Shown: positions 1 to 8,327 of the stretch, one piece after another | Layout of the letters: each line of letters begins with the position of its first letter | How positions within the stretch are numbered: position 1 is the first letter of the stretch | Assembly (NCBI GenBank): GCA_903844735.1 | Contig: CAIMUX010000121.1 | Coordinates: 1-64,000 of the forward strand | Origin: Candidatus Eiseniibacteriota bacterium | GTDB taxonomy: Bacteria; Eisenbacteria; RBG-16-71-46; CAIMUX01 | Reading direction: 5' to 3' | DNA length: 64,000 bases | The notes under the pieces: generated by a model | What the model saw: only the letters and a program-made list of their open reading frames with translations | The model's database searches: none | Told to the model about the DNA's origin: nothing | Translations under genes and position numbers: made by a program

Positions 1-252
1 GGCGGGCTCCGTCGGGAGAAGGGTCGGTCAGCGTGCTGTACTGGCGGGCTCCGTCGGGAGAAGGGTCGGTCAGCGTGCTGTACTGGCGGACGCCGTCGTG
101 AGAACGGTCGGTCAGCATGCTGTACCGGCGGGCTCCGTCGTGAGAACGGTCGGTCAGCATGCTGTACTGACGGGCTCCGTCGTGAGAACGGTCGGTCAGC
201 ATGCTGTACTGGCGGGCTCCGTCGGGAGAAGGGTCGGTCAGCGTGCTGTACT
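1..252. repeat. 42-bp tandem repeat array (six copies)
   Basis: Six head-to-tail copies of a 42-bp unit start at 1, 43, 85, 127, 169 and 211, and the array probably continues left of the window. Two linked variants occur in the order A A B B B A. Type A has GTCGGGAGAAGGGTC and GCGTG. Type B has GTCGTGAGAACGGTC and GCATG. In type B the unit contains the 10-bp perfect palindrome CAGCATGCTG. Because 42 is divisible by three, one plus-strand frame reads as a 14-residue peptide repeat, but no start site, ribosome binding site or recognisable domain supports a gene. I read it as a minisatellite or protein-binding array. Confidence 0.9.
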
Positions 253-274
253 CGTGTCGGAACGATTGCGCACG

Positions 275-294
275 GCAGTACAGCATGCTGACCG
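275..294. repeat. Inverted partial copy of the 42-bp unit
   Basis: These 20 bases are the reverse complement of the right half of the 42-bp unit (the part containing CAGCATGCTG). They lie 22 bp beyond the last direct copy. They could pair with the last unit to form a hairpin or cruciform, or mark the boundary of the array. Confidence 0.75.
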
Positions 295-659
295 GGCTCT
301 GGACGGCCGAAACCCGGGGTGGAGCTTTCGGACCGGGTGTTTTCGCGATTGCTTTTCACTTTTCAGCACTGCGACCGAGCCGGCGCACAACAAAAGCTGG
401 CTCTGTGGCGACCTCGCTGATGACCTGCGCGGCGGCGTCCCGCGGGGAGCGGGGTCGGCCGAGGGGGGAGCGCGGTGAAAGACAGAGTCGGGAAGGCGGA
501 ACGGTGCGTGGCCCGGGCGCACCGGGGACTGGGAAAATGCGGCCAACCCTGGTCACAACGGCATCGGGCGGGGTCCCGCGCGACCCGCCCTTGCTTCCGA
601 TTGCCTCGGGGTGTGGCGTGGAACCCGCCGTGGTGTGGTGATGAAGCACGACCCGCTCG
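295..659. other. Non-coding interval, no gene seen
   Basis: No reading frame here has a ribosome binding site or recognisable protein sequence. The interval lies downstream of the last gene of the glycine-cleavage operon, which ends at 660. I saw no convincing terminator hairpin with a T-tract. Confidence 0.5.
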
Positions 660-1784
660 TCAGCCCTCGATCATCTCCACATTGGCCCGCGGCAAGGTCT
701 CCACCGAGCCGTCGGGGAACCTCACCCGCAGCACGCGAACCTTAGCCTCGGACTCCACGGACTGCAACTCCGGCGGCAGCTCCACCACCTCACCCAACGA
801 GCCGAAGTGCGGCATGCGGATCACGCGCACCGGACTTCCCACCGTCATCCCAAGGTTCTCCGCTTCCTGCTCCGCCGCCCGGACCACCGGTTTGCCCATC
901 GGAATCACAATCTCCGGCCGCATGACACCGGCCCGGATCTGTGTGGCGCCGTTGACCGAGACTCTCCGGCCGCGGAACTTGTCGAGGAGCGCAAAGGTGC
1001 GGTTGGCGATGGTCATCCGACCGAAACCCTCGGTGATCACCACGGTGAGGCCGAGCTGCTCGCTGCCGGTGATCGCCACGCCGAGGTCGTAGCCCAAGAG
1101 CTGCTTTAGGACCGCATCGTCGAGCCCACCGGCGACGAGCGCCTTGACGCCGAGCTGCTGGGCCCGCCGGATCGACTCGATGCTGAGATACGCGCCGCCG
1201 ACCACCACCTTGCCCGCGTGCTCGGGTTTCAGCATCCCCGGATCGAGATCTTTCGCCGGGTCCTCGAGCGCCAGTTCGAGCAGGCCGCACGTCTCACCGC
1301 CCACGCCGAAGATCCCCTGGATGAACGCCCCCTCAGCCTCCACCACCGCCCCCTCGCCCGGGAGAATCTCGGTCACAACGCCGTCGATGTAGGCGTCCAC
1401 CTCGACCGGCATCGGCGGCTCGCGCAGGATGACCTGCCCGGTCACCGCGGAGATGCTCTCGATGGTGCCGTCGCAGGGCGACTTGCAGGTGTTCTTCATC
1501 AGGCCGAAGAAGCTCTTGGACAGGGCGATGACCTCGTCCTTCGCCACACAGGCCCCTTCCTTCTTCAGCATGACGCCGGGGAGGTCAGCCTGGTGGACAC
1601 CGAGGATGCTCGCCGCTTTCACCGGCTGGACGTTGCCCGGCAGCTCGGTGCGCGCCACCACCGTCTCGGCCTTGACCTCGTCACCCTTCTTCGCCACCAC
1701 CTGCCCCTTGAGGGGTAGGCGGCGCGTCTTCACGATGTGGGTCCGTTCGGTTACCCGCAGTCCGGGGGTATAGGCATGCGCCAC
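660..1784 (-). CDS. Conserved protein of unknown function, barrel-sandwich-like N-terminus and KOW-like C-terminus
   Basis: This 374-residue protein is the last gene of the glycine-cleavage operon, 45 bp after the GlmL-like gene. The start is GTG at 1784, with AGGAGG about 11 bases upstream. Its N-terminal half is rich in short beta strands with lipoyl- or biotinyl-like turns (LPLKGQVVAKKGDEVKAET; CDGTIESISAVTGQVI), so a barrel-sandwich-hybrid fold is likely. I see no modified lysine of the usual MKM or EAVKA type. The last 60 residues (GSLGEVVELPP, then FPDGSVETLPRANVEMIEG) resemble a KOW/SH3-like barrel. There is no signal peptide or membrane segment. The function is unknown. Its position directly behind a GlmL/MutL-type ATPase suggests a partner of that protein. 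Confidence 0.8.
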   Translation of the reverse strand: MAHAYTPGLRVTERTHIVKTRRLPLKGQVVAKKGDEVKAETVVARTELPGNVQPVKAASILGVHQADLPGVMLKKEGACVAKDEVIALSKSFFGLMKNTCKSPCDGTIESISAVTGQVILREPPMPVEVDAYIDGVVTEILPGEGAVVEAEGAFIQGIFGVGGETCGLLELALEDPAKDLDPGMLKPEHAGKVVVGGAYLSIESIRRAQQLGVKALVAGGLDDAVLKQLLGYDLGVAITGSEQLGLTVVITEGFGRMTIANRTFALLDKFRGRRVSVNGATQIRAGVMRPEIVIPMGKPVVRAAEQEAENLGMTVGSPVRVIRMPHFGSLGEVVELPPELQSVESEAKVRVLRVRFPDGSVETLPRANVEMIEG

Positions 1785-1829
1785 CTTCTTGTTCCTCCTC
1801 CTGCGCGACCGCCACGGCCACGCCCGTCG

Positions 1830-3734
1830 CTACCAGCGCGCGATCGACTCCCCCGGGTAGGCCTCGAGGGCCAGCGACCATTCCTTCAGCTTCTTGATCC
1901 GGGTCACCTGGTCGGCCGGCATGGCAAACGGCTGACGTCCGCGACAGTCGAGGAGGATCCCCGCCTGTCCGCCGGTCAGCGAGGCCTTCACGGCCTTCCC
2001 CTTCCCCGCGCCCAGGTCGAACCCCGAGGCCGGCTCCAGCGTCGCGTCTGCTTTTTCGCCCAGTTCGAGCGGGATTCTCCGCATGCCACCGTACGGGACC
2101 TCCACGACCTGCTCGCCGCCGGGCAAGCGAATCGTCGCCTTCAGACACTTCTGCCCTTCCTTGCCGGTGCCGATGGGCGCCACCGCCGTGCCGAGGCGGA
2201 TGAGGCAGTCGAGGATGAAGACATCGGTGGCCGCCTTGCGCCGCTGCTCGGCGAGCGGATCGCCCGGGGGCGCGTCGGCCAGCACGCCGAGCTGCGGCAT
2301 CATGAAGATCGAGTCAACCGCCAGCTCGGTGATCCCCTCCGGCAGGAAGGCGTCCAGCATCATCCAGGCCGATTGCACACGCCGCGGAGCGTGCGAGAGA
2401 ACACCCCCCGACCCGACCAGGAGGTCTAAGGTGCGAAGGTTGATGAGCGTCTCGCCCGAGGCGCTCTGTTCAAACGTGTCGGAAATGGTGCGCTCCTGCT
2501 GCACACCCTTCAGGCCGACAGCCAGGCTCTTGTGCTGCTCGAACGCCAGACGCAACGCCTCGCGCGAGATCGCCTGCTCGATGACGAGCTCGTCCAGCAT
2601 GGAGGGGATGGTGGTGGGCCGGATCATCTTGTTCTTGATCCGGTTGCGCAGGTCCGACTCATCGATGGCGAACGGGACCCAGCGCATGATATTGGCCAGC
2701 CCCGCCTCGGCGAGGACATTGCTCACCGAGTAGGACATGCCGAGGTTGGCGCTCACCGTGCGGTTGAAGACTTCCGCGAAGTAGCTGAACACGTCGGTCG
2801 TCGCCCCGCCGATGTCGACGCCGATGACCTGGATCTTCTCGCGCTGGGCCACGGCTTGGATCATCTCGCCCACCGCCGCGGGGGTCGGCTTGATCGGGTT
2901 GGGCGCCGTCCACTCCATCAGGGTCGGGTAGCCCGGCGCGTGCTTCATCACGTGCTCCATGAACTGGTTGTGGATCTCGTGCCGTGCCGGCATGAGGTTC
3001 TCCCGTTCCATGGAGGGGCGGAGGTTGTCGGTCACAACCAACGCGGTCTTGTGGCCTAGGGTAGCGACGACATCGGGGACGGCGTCCTTGTTGCCGGAGT
3101 AGATCACCGGCAGCTCGTAGCCGCCGCCGAGGCGGGCCTTGGGGTCGGCCGCGGCGATGATCTCGGCCAGCTCCACAACGTGGGTCTTGGTGCCGCCGTC
3201 AGTGCCGCCGGAGAGGAGGATCATGTCCGGGCGGAGATCGCGGATACGCCGGATCTTCTGGTGCGGCAGACGACCGTCGTTGGTGGCGATGATGTCCATG
3301 ACGATGGCGCCGGCGCCGAGGGCGGCACGCTGGGCGCTCTCACCGGTCATCGACTTGACCACACCGGTGACCATCATCTGCAGGCCGCCCCCCGCGCTCG
3401 AGGTGGAGACATAGAGGTCGACCCCCTTGTCCCCCTGCTGCGGCGTAATGATCCGCTCGCCGTCGAGGATGGTCCGGCCCGGGCTTTCTTGCCTGACCAG
3501 CTCTTCCACCTCCCCCACGGCGTTCAGGACTCCGCGTGTCACATCCTCGAAGGGAGCCTCCACCGTGGTCGGGGCTTCTCCGCGCACCACCAGGCGGTAG
3601 GTGTCTCCCCGTTTCTCGATGAGGATCGCCTTGGTGGTGGTCGAGCCGCAGTCGGTGGCCAGGATCGACCTCAGCTCGGTCACTTCCTTCGCCGACGTTG
3701 CCTTGTTCCCCTGCTTGTCGTCCTTCGCCATCAT
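1830..3734 (-). CDS. GlmL/MutL-family ASKHA ATPase (reactivase-like)
   Basis: This protein of about 634 residues belongs to the family named after the chaperone of B12-dependent glutamate mutase (GlmL/MutL). The ASKHA phosphate-1 motif is visible as ATDCGSTTTKA near residue 28. A second phosphate-binding motif reads VIGVDIGGATTDVFSYF, and there is an adenosine-type loop LLSGGTDGG. The start is ATG at 3734, which overlaps the previous stop as ATGA, or ATG at 3731. GGGGGA lies immediately upstream. Family members reactivate adenosylcobalamin mutases, but no mutase subunit (glmS or glmE) is encoded in this window. The gene instead lies in one operon with the glycine cleavage genes. The family call is firm. 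The actual client is unknown. Confidence 0.85.
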   Translation of the reverse strand: MMAKDDKQGNKATSAKEVTELRSILATDCGSTTTKAILIEKRGDTYRLVVRGEAPTTVEAPFEDVTRGVLNAVGEVEELVRQESPGRTILDGERIITPQQGDKGVDLYVSTSSAGGGLQMMVTGVVKSMTGESAQRAALGAGAIVMDIIATNDGRLPHQKIRRIRDLRPDMILLSGGTDGGTKTHVVELAEIIAAADPKARLGGGYELPVIYSGNKDAVPDVVATLGHKTALVVTDNLRPSMERENLMPARHEIHNQFMEHVMKHAPGYPTLMEWTAPNPIKPTPAAVGEMIQAVAQREKIQVIGVDIGGATTDVFSYFAEVFNRTVSANLGMSYSVSNVLAEAGLANIMRWVPFAIDESDLRNRIKNKMIRPTTIPSMLDELVIEQAISREALRLAFEQHKSLAVGLKGVQQERTISDTFEQSASGETLINLRTLDLLVGSGGVLSHAPRRVQSAWMMLDAFLPEGITELAVDSIFMMPQLGVLADAPPGDPLAEQRRKAATDVFILDCLIRLGTAVAPIGTGKEGQKCLKATIRLPGGEQVVEVPYGGMRRIPLELGEKADATLEPASGFDLGAGKGKAVKASLTGGQAGILLDCRGRQPFAMPADQVTRIKKLKEWSLALEAYPGESIARW

Positions 3735-4312
3735 TCCCCCGTGTCCGGGCGGCCGGGCCGGACCCGCTTCAGGATGCGCCGCCAGCGTGGCAGCTCTCCC
3801 GGCAGGCCGGCGGTACGGCGCGCAGTCTGGTTCTCCGCGCGCGGCTCCTTCTCCGGTCGCTTCGCGCCGCTCTCCTGTTGCTTCTCTCCGGTCGTCTGCC
3901 GCTTCTCGTCCTTCGCCTGCTGCTTCTCGGCCTTCGCCCGCTTCTTCTCCCCCTTCTCCCGCTCCCGCGCGTCTTCGTCCATGTCCTCGATCCTGCGCAG
4001 GAGCTTCTCTATGTTGCTGCGGTCCTCCAACAGGGCGACGAAGCGATCGTAACTCGCCACCGTGAGGACACTCTTCACGAAGGGCTCCAGGAACACCAGC
4101 ACCTGGCTCCCCACGTAGCTGAGCGGCTTGGTCGATTCGAGGAAGAAGATAGCCGGGACGGCCAGACCCATGCGCACCACCCGGGCGGCCACGGCGTCGA
4201 GGAGCTTCCGGTCTTCCTCCTCCGAGTCCAGTTCCGGCGAGGTCCCCGGGGCCGGTGGCCGTCCCGAGGCCGGTGGGAGCCCCGAGACAGGTGGGACCAC
4301 AGAGCCGCTCAC
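3731..4312 (-). CDS. Small hypothetical protein with charged C-terminal tail
   Basis: This 193-residue protein starts at GTG 4312, which overlaps the preceding stop as GTGA. It ends in an ATGA overlap with the GlmL-like gene, so translational coupling is likely on both sides. Residues 1-35 are Pro/Gly/Ser-rich. Residues 40-95 form a hydrophobic helical core (AVPAIFFLESTKPLSYVG; VLVFLEPFVKSVL). Residues 105-170 are a Lys/Glu/Arg-rich, probably coiled-coil stretch (EREKGEKKRAKAEKQQAK). There is no signal peptide. The family is not recognised. A membrane-associated adaptor is possible because its neighbour is a membrane protein. Confidence 0.7.
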   Translation of the reverse strand: MSGSVVPPVSGLPPASGRPPAPGTSPELDSEEEDRKLLDAVAARVVRMGLAVPAIFFLESTKPLSYVGSQVLVFLEPFVKSVLTVASYDRFVALLEDRSNIEKLLRRIEDMDEDAREREKGEKKRAKAEKQQAKDEKRQTTGEKQQESGAKRPEKEPRAENQTARRTAGLPGELPRWRRILKRVRPGRPDTGE

Positions 4313-4941
4313 CGCTCCGTCTCCTTCCCGCCCCGCTTGCCGGGCCCGAGCCAGGCAGCCTGTGGACAGCGGGCACGCACCACGTCTTTGATTGCCGTCG
4401 CCTCTCCCCCATCAAACAGCAGCCGCGTCGATCGGTACGGCTCGATGAACGTCCGCCGCCGATATGGGCTCAGCGTGAGCCCGTGCCGGTCCTCGTAGAC
4501 CCTCCGAAACGAGGCCCACGGAGTCCGCACCTTCGAGAACGCTTTCTGCACCCCCAGCTCCAAAGCACCCGCCTCGTAGCGGCTCGGCAGAAAGAACGTC
4601 TCCAGCGAGAGGAAGAGCACCCCGGCCGAAAAGACGCCCCAGAACAACGAGCGTGTCCAGAAACCCAGCACCAGCGAGGCCACCATGATGCCGAGGCCGA
4701 CGAGCGCCCCGAGCACCCGCCGCCGCAGCAGCGGGTGGGCAACCCAGACCAGAGGCACGATCACGGCCGTCGCCGACTCGTCGATGATCGGCAGCGAAGC
4801 ATTCGCCATCGCCGCTTCGTCGATAGCCGACAGCGCGACACTCGCCGTCGCCGACTGGTCGATGACCGACGGCGCGCCCTCCGGAGTCGGCATCTCATCC
4901 GGAGCCGGCGGCGCGCTCTTCGACTCTACCGGCTCGGCCAT
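4309..4941 (-). CDS. Hypothetical membrane protein with 13-residue repeats
   Basis: This 210-residue protein starts at ATG 4941 and overlaps the end of gcvPB by 16 bp. Its N-terminal third carries three imperfect 13-residue repeats around the motif S-V-I-D-Q-S-A-T-A. Two adjacent hydrophobic helices follow at about residues 78-120 (LGALVGLGIMVASLVLGF; LFWGVFSAGVLFLSLETFF). The last 85 residues are a soluble, Arg-rich domain (RTPWASFRRVYEDRHGLTL; YRRRTFIEPYRSTRLLFDGG). This two-helix-plus-beta layout is reminiscent of small PH-like membrane domains, but I do not recognise a family. The 4-bp overlap with the next gene indicates cotranslation. Confidence 0.72.
   Translation of the reverse strand: MAEPVESKSAPPAPDEMPTPEGAPSVIDQSATASVALSAIDEAAMANASLPIIDESATAVIVPLVWVAHPLLRRRVLGALVGLGIMVASLVLGFWTRSLFWGVFSAGVLFLSLETFFLPSRYEAGALELGVQKAFSKVRTPWASFRRVYEDRHGLTLSPYRRRTFIEPYRSTRLLFDGGEATAIKDVVRARCPQAAWLGPGKRGGKETER
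4766..4882 (-). repeat. Three 39-bp repeats inside the membrane-protein gene
   Basis: Three imperfect 39-bp units begin at about 4766, 4805 and 4844. They encode three 13-residue units of the form (S/P)-x-I-D-(E/Q)-(S/A)-A-x-A. The period is a multiple of three, so the frame is kept. Confidence 0.7.
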
Positions 4942-6425
4942 TCCCAGCGCAGCTTCAGCGCTCGCGCCGCTCCCGCTTCGTCCAGCCTTCCCACCGGCGT
5001 CCAGTGCGGCGACGTGGCAAGAACCTCGGGACAGCTCCGCGCCTCTTCCGCGATGTTGCGCAGGCTGACGGCGAACGAATCGAGGCTCGCGCGCGACTCC
5101 GTCTCCGTCGGCTCGATCATGAAACAATCGGGCACGATGAGCGGAAAGCTCACCGTCGGAGCGTGGAAGCCGTCGTCGAGGAGCCGCTTCGCCGCATCGA
5201 TGTTTTTCACCCCGAACTTGCGCATCCAGGCCAGCGAGGTGACGAACTCGTGCAGAAACGGGCCCGGATGTGAGGCCGGGTAGTCATCCTCGACTTGCTT
5301 GGCCAGGTAGTTGGCGTTGACGATGGCGCCGCGGCTGACCTCGGCCAGCCCTTCGGGGCCGAGCGAGCGCAGGTAGGCGTAGGCGCGCAGAATGATCCCG
5401 ACATTGCCGAAAAACGGGTGCAGCCGTCCGACCGAGTCCGGCGCCTCCTCGATCCAGCGAAAACGGTCGCCCTCCTTCACCACCCGCGGCACCGGCAGGA
5501 ACCGCGCCAGCGCAGCCTTCACGCCGACCGGACCCGAACCCGGACCGCCCCCGCCGTGCGGCGTGGAGAACGTCTTGTGCAGGTTGATGTGGACGATGTC
5601 GGCGCCAATGTCACCGGGCCGCACCAGCCCCACGAGAGCGTTCAGGTTCGCCCCGTCCATGTAGACGAGCCCGTCCACCGAGTGGATCAGGTCGGCCATC
5701 TCCTGGAAGCGCGTCTCGAAGAGGCCGACCGTATTCGGGTTCGTAACCATGATTCCCGCGACATGCAGGCCGATCCGCGAGCGCAAGCGGTCGAGGTCGA
5801 GTCGCCCGTCCGGGCCGGATGCGACCTCCTCGACGTCATAGCCCACCAGACGCACGGTCGCCGGGTTCGTGCCGTGGGCCGAGTCGGGAACGAGGATGGT
5901 GGTCTTGGCGTTCTTCTTTGCCTGGTGATACGCACGGACGAGCTTGATCCCCAGCATCTCCCCCTGCGCTCCGGCCGCGGGATGCAGGCTGATCTCGTCC
6001 ATCCCCACCACCGCCGCCAGCTCCCGGGAGAAGTCCCACAGGAGCTCGAGCATTCCCTGACAGGCCTCAGCCGGAGCCAGCGGGTGCAGCGCGGCGAGAT
6101 CGGGGCGGCCGCTCAGTTCCTCGTTGATCTTGGGGTTGTACTTCATCGTGCAGGAACCGAGCGGATAGAGCGCCTTGTCAACATGGTGGTTGAGGCTCGA
6201 CAAGTTGATGTAGTGGCGCACGACCTCGGGCTCGTTCACGGCAGGCAGGTGCGCGGCGACCTGCCGACGCGTCGCGCCAGGCAACAGCGTGCCCGGATCC
6301 TTCCGCGGGACTTCCATCGGGGGCAAGCGATACCCCGCAGCCCCGGGCGTGTCCTTCTCGAAGATCACTGGGACATTCTTGCGGCGTTTGCGCACGAGGA
6401 TGTCGCCCTCACATTGATTGTCCAC
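4926..6425 (-). CDS. gcvPB: Glycine dehydrogenase (decarboxylating) subunit 2
   Basis: This is the C-terminal half of the split P-protein. Together with GcvPA it decarboxylates glycine using PLP and passes the aminomethyl group to lipoyl-GcvH. The PLP lysine lies in HINLHKTFSTPHGGGGPG, followed by the Gly-rich loop GPGSGPVGVK. Other family signatures are YPLGSCTMKYNPKINE and PDSAHGTNPATVRL. GTG at 6425 is the preferred start because GGAGGA sits just before it. An upstream GTG at 6437 would place that Shine-Dalgarno sequence inside the gene. Length is about 499 residues, normal for the family. It is the fourth gene of the gcvT-gcvH-gcvPA-gcvPB run, and the next gene overlaps its end. Confidence 0.96.
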   Translation of the reverse strand: MDNQCEGDILVRKRRKNVPVIFEKDTPGAAGYRLPPMEVPRKDPGTLLPGATRRQVAAHLPAVNEPEVVRHYINLSSLNHHVDKALYPLGSCTMKYNPKINEELSGRPDLAALHPLAPAEACQGMLELLWDFSRELAAVVGMDEISLHPAAGAQGEMLGIKLVRAYHQAKKNAKTTILVPDSAHGTNPATVRLVGYDVEEVASGPDGRLDLDRLRSRIGLHVAGIMVTNPNTVGLFETRFQEMADLIHSVDGLVYMDGANLNALVGLVRPGDIGADIVHINLHKTFSTPHGGGGPGSGPVGVKAALARFLPVPRVVKEGDRFRWIEEAPDSVGRLHPFFGNVGIILRAYAYLRSLGPEGLAEVSRGAIVNANYLAKQVEDDYPASHPGPFLHEFVTSLAWMRKFGVKNIDAAKRLLDDGFHAPTVSFPLIVPDCFMIEPTETESRASLDSFAVSLRNIAEEARSCPEVLATSPHWTPVGRLDEAGAARALKLRWEWPSR

Positions 6426-6437
6426 AATTCCTCCCAC

Positions 6438-6481
6438 AGCTTTCGGGCTTCAGGCTTCGGGCTTCGGGCCTCGGACTTCCG
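6438..6481 (-). repeat. GAAGCCC-type degenerate repeat tract
   Basis: The spacer between gcvPA and gcvPB consists mainly of imperfect 7-8 bp units which read GAAGCCC or GAAGTCC on the minus strand. Similar tracts occur at 12690-12730, 22190-22232 and 26800-26865, always between genes. Confidence 0.65.
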
Positions 6482-6496
6482 GAGAAGCCTCCCCGC

Positions 6497-7882
6497 TTAT
6501 GCTCTCAGCGTCTTGGTCAGGACCTCGGCATAGCGGTCGAGCTCCGCGCGCGTCCGCTTTTCCGTCACCGCCACCAGGAGCTGCCGAGCCCTGCCTGCGT
6601 CGATGCGGCCCAGGTCGAGACCGGCCAGGATCCCCTCGTCGCGCAGCATCCGCGCCACTACGGGTCCCGCCGGGACAGGCAGCTCGACGGCAAACTCCTG
6701 GAAGAACGGCCCCGCATGAACCCGGCGCACGCCGGGGATGGCGGCCAACTTCTCTTCCAGGTAGTGCGCTTTCTGCAGGCACTGGTCGGCCGTCTCGCGC
6801 AGCCCCTCGGGACCGAGCAGCGCGAAGTAGATCGTCACGCCCAGGGCCATCAGATTGTTGTTGGTGCAGATGTTCGACGTCGCCTTGTCACGCCGGATAT
6901 GCTGCTCGCGCGTCTGCAGCGTGAGCACGAAGCCGCGATGGCCGTCCTGGTCGTTGGCTTCGGCGACCAGCCTACCGGGCATCCGCCGCACGAGTTCCTT
7001 CTTGGCCGCGAAGTAACCGCACAGCGGGCCGCCGTACTGCGGCGGGTTGCCGCACGACTGGGCCTCGCCCACCGTGATGTCGGCACCCAGCGCCCCGGGC
7101 GACTCCAGCAGGCCGAGGCTCACGAGGTCAGCCGAAATCACGGCGAGGGCACCGGCGGCATGCGTCGCTTCCACCAGCGGACCCGCATCCTCGACGATGC
7201 CGAAGAAGTTCGGGTTCTGTAGAACCAACGCGGCGACGTTTCCACCGGCAGCACTCCCGCCGGCCGTGCTCCCATCGATCAGGGCACGCAGCGCCGCTAG
7301 ATCGGTCCGACCATCCGCGCCGAGCGGCACCGTGACCAGATCGAGCCCCGGTCCATCCGCGTAGGTCTCCATCACCTGTCGCGCGTGCGGGTGCAGCGCC
7401 GCCGAAACAAGCACGCGGTTACGGCCGGTGACCGAGGAGGCCAGCAGCACAGCCTCGGCCGCCGCGGAACCGCCGTCGTAGACCGATGCGTTGGCCACGT
7501 CCATGCCGGTCAGCTCACAGAGGATCGACTGGAACTCATAGATCGTCGCTAGGGTCCCCTGCGCCACCTCCGCCTGGTAGGGCGTGTAGGCGGTATAGAA
7601 CTCGCTGCGCAGGGTGAGCTGACGGATCGCCGCGGGAATGAGGTGATCATACAAGCCGGCACCGAGAAAGCTCGGCACCTTCTCGGGATCGTAGTTGCGC
7701 GCGCCCAGGCCGCGGAAGAGCCGCCGCAGCTCTTCCTCGCTCATCCCCGGTGGGATGTCGACCGGAGCCCGCTGGCGCGCCGTCTCCGGAATCCCCACCA
7801 GAAGATCCTCGAAGCAAGAGACTCCAATGGCCCGAAGCAGGTCGCGCTCTTCCGTGGGGCCGTGCCCGACGTATCCGGCCAT
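6497..7882 (-). CDS. gcvPA: Glycine dehydrogenase (decarboxylating) subunit 1
   Basis: This 461-residue N-terminal half of the P-protein forms the heterotetramer with GcvPB. Recognisable family segments are FLGAGLYDHLIPAAIRQL near residue 72, YTPYQAEVAQGTLATIYEF, ANASVYDGGSAAAEAV, and GEAQSCGNPPQYGGPLCGY. The PLP lysine is in GcvPB, as expected for the split form. The ATG start lies 1 bp after the gcvH stop, so the genes are translated from one message. A slightly unusual Ala/Gly-rich loop (TAGGSAAGGN) falls near residue 215. Confidence 0.96.
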   Translation of the reverse strand: MAGYVGHGPTEERDLLRAIGVSCFEDLLVGIPETARQRAPVDIPPGMSEEELRRLFRGLGARNYDPEKVPSFLGAGLYDHLIPAAIRQLTLRSEFYTAYTPYQAEVAQGTLATIYEFQSILCELTGMDVANASVYDGGSAAAEAVLLASSVTGRNRVLVSAALHPHARQVMETYADGPGLDLVTVPLGADGRTDLAALRALIDGSTAGGSAAGGNVAALVLQNPNFFGIVEDAGPLVEATHAAGALAVISADLVSLGLLESPGALGADITVGEAQSCGNPPQYGGPLCGYFAAKKELVRRMPGRLVAEANDQDGHRGFVLTLQTREQHIRRDKATSNICTNNNLMALGVTIYFALLGPEGLRETADQCLQKAHYLEEKLAAIPGVRRVHAGPFFQEFAVELPVPAGPVVARMLRDEGILAGLDLGRIDAGRARQLLVAVTEKRTRAELDRYAEVLTKTLRA

Positions 7883-7883
7883 C

Positions 7884-8279
7884 TCAGTGACCGCCTGCCA
7901 GACCCGCCACGAGCTTTTCGTAATCGGCCGGCGAGAGGAGCTGGTCGATCTGCGTGGCGTCGAGCACCTTCGTCTTGATCATCCAGCCGTCACCATGGGG
8001 AGACTTGTTGACTACGGTGGGGTCGTCGCCGATGGCGGCGTTAATCTCGACCACCTCGCCGTTCACCGGGCTGAAGAGGTCGCTGACCGCCTTCACCGCT
8101 TCAACCGAGCCGAACGGCTGCTCCGCGACCAGCTTCACTCCGACCTTCGGCAGCTCAACGAAGACGATGTCTCCGAGCGCCGACTGGGCATAATCCGTGA
8201 TGCCGACGAGGACGATATCTCCCTCGACGCGGACCCACTCGTGCTCCTTCGTGTACCGGCAATCCTGTGGGACGTTCAT
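7884..8279 (-). CDS. gcvH: Glycine cleavage system H protein
   Basis: This 131-residue lipoyl carrier shuttles the aminomethyl group between the P, T and L proteins. The lipoylation site is the lysine in GSVEAVKAVSDLFSP near residue 63. The N-terminus CRYTKEHEWVRVEGD is typical, and the length matches the family. It lies 48 bp after gcvT and 1 bp before gcvPA. No lipoate ligase, lipoyl synthase or L-protein gene occurs in the window. Confidence 0.97.
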   Translation of the reverse strand: MNVPQDCRYTKEHEWVRVEGDIVLVGITDYAQSALGDIVFVELPKVGVKLVAEQPFGSVEAVKAVSDLFSPVNGEVVEINAAIGDDPTVVNKSPHGDGWMIKTKVLDATQIDQLLSPADYEKLVAGLAGGH

Positions 8280-8327
8280 GAATGCAAACCCCTCCCTTTC
8301 TGCTCCCTTTCCGCTCCCCGATCCGAC

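Noticed and set aside
1-252. CRISPR array
   Set aside because: The 42-bp units are contiguous with no unique spacers, and no cas genes are in the window.
98-478. Plus-strand frame with 14-residue repeats over the minisatellite
   Set aside because: The peptide repeat is a by-product of a 42-bp period. There is no ribosome binding site, and the sequence after the array is not protein-like.
1830-3734. Reading the GlmL/MutL gene as the mismatch-repair MutL
   Set aside because: The protein has ASKHA phosphate motifs and none of the GHKL ATPase motifs of mismatch-repair MutL. The shared name is coincidental.
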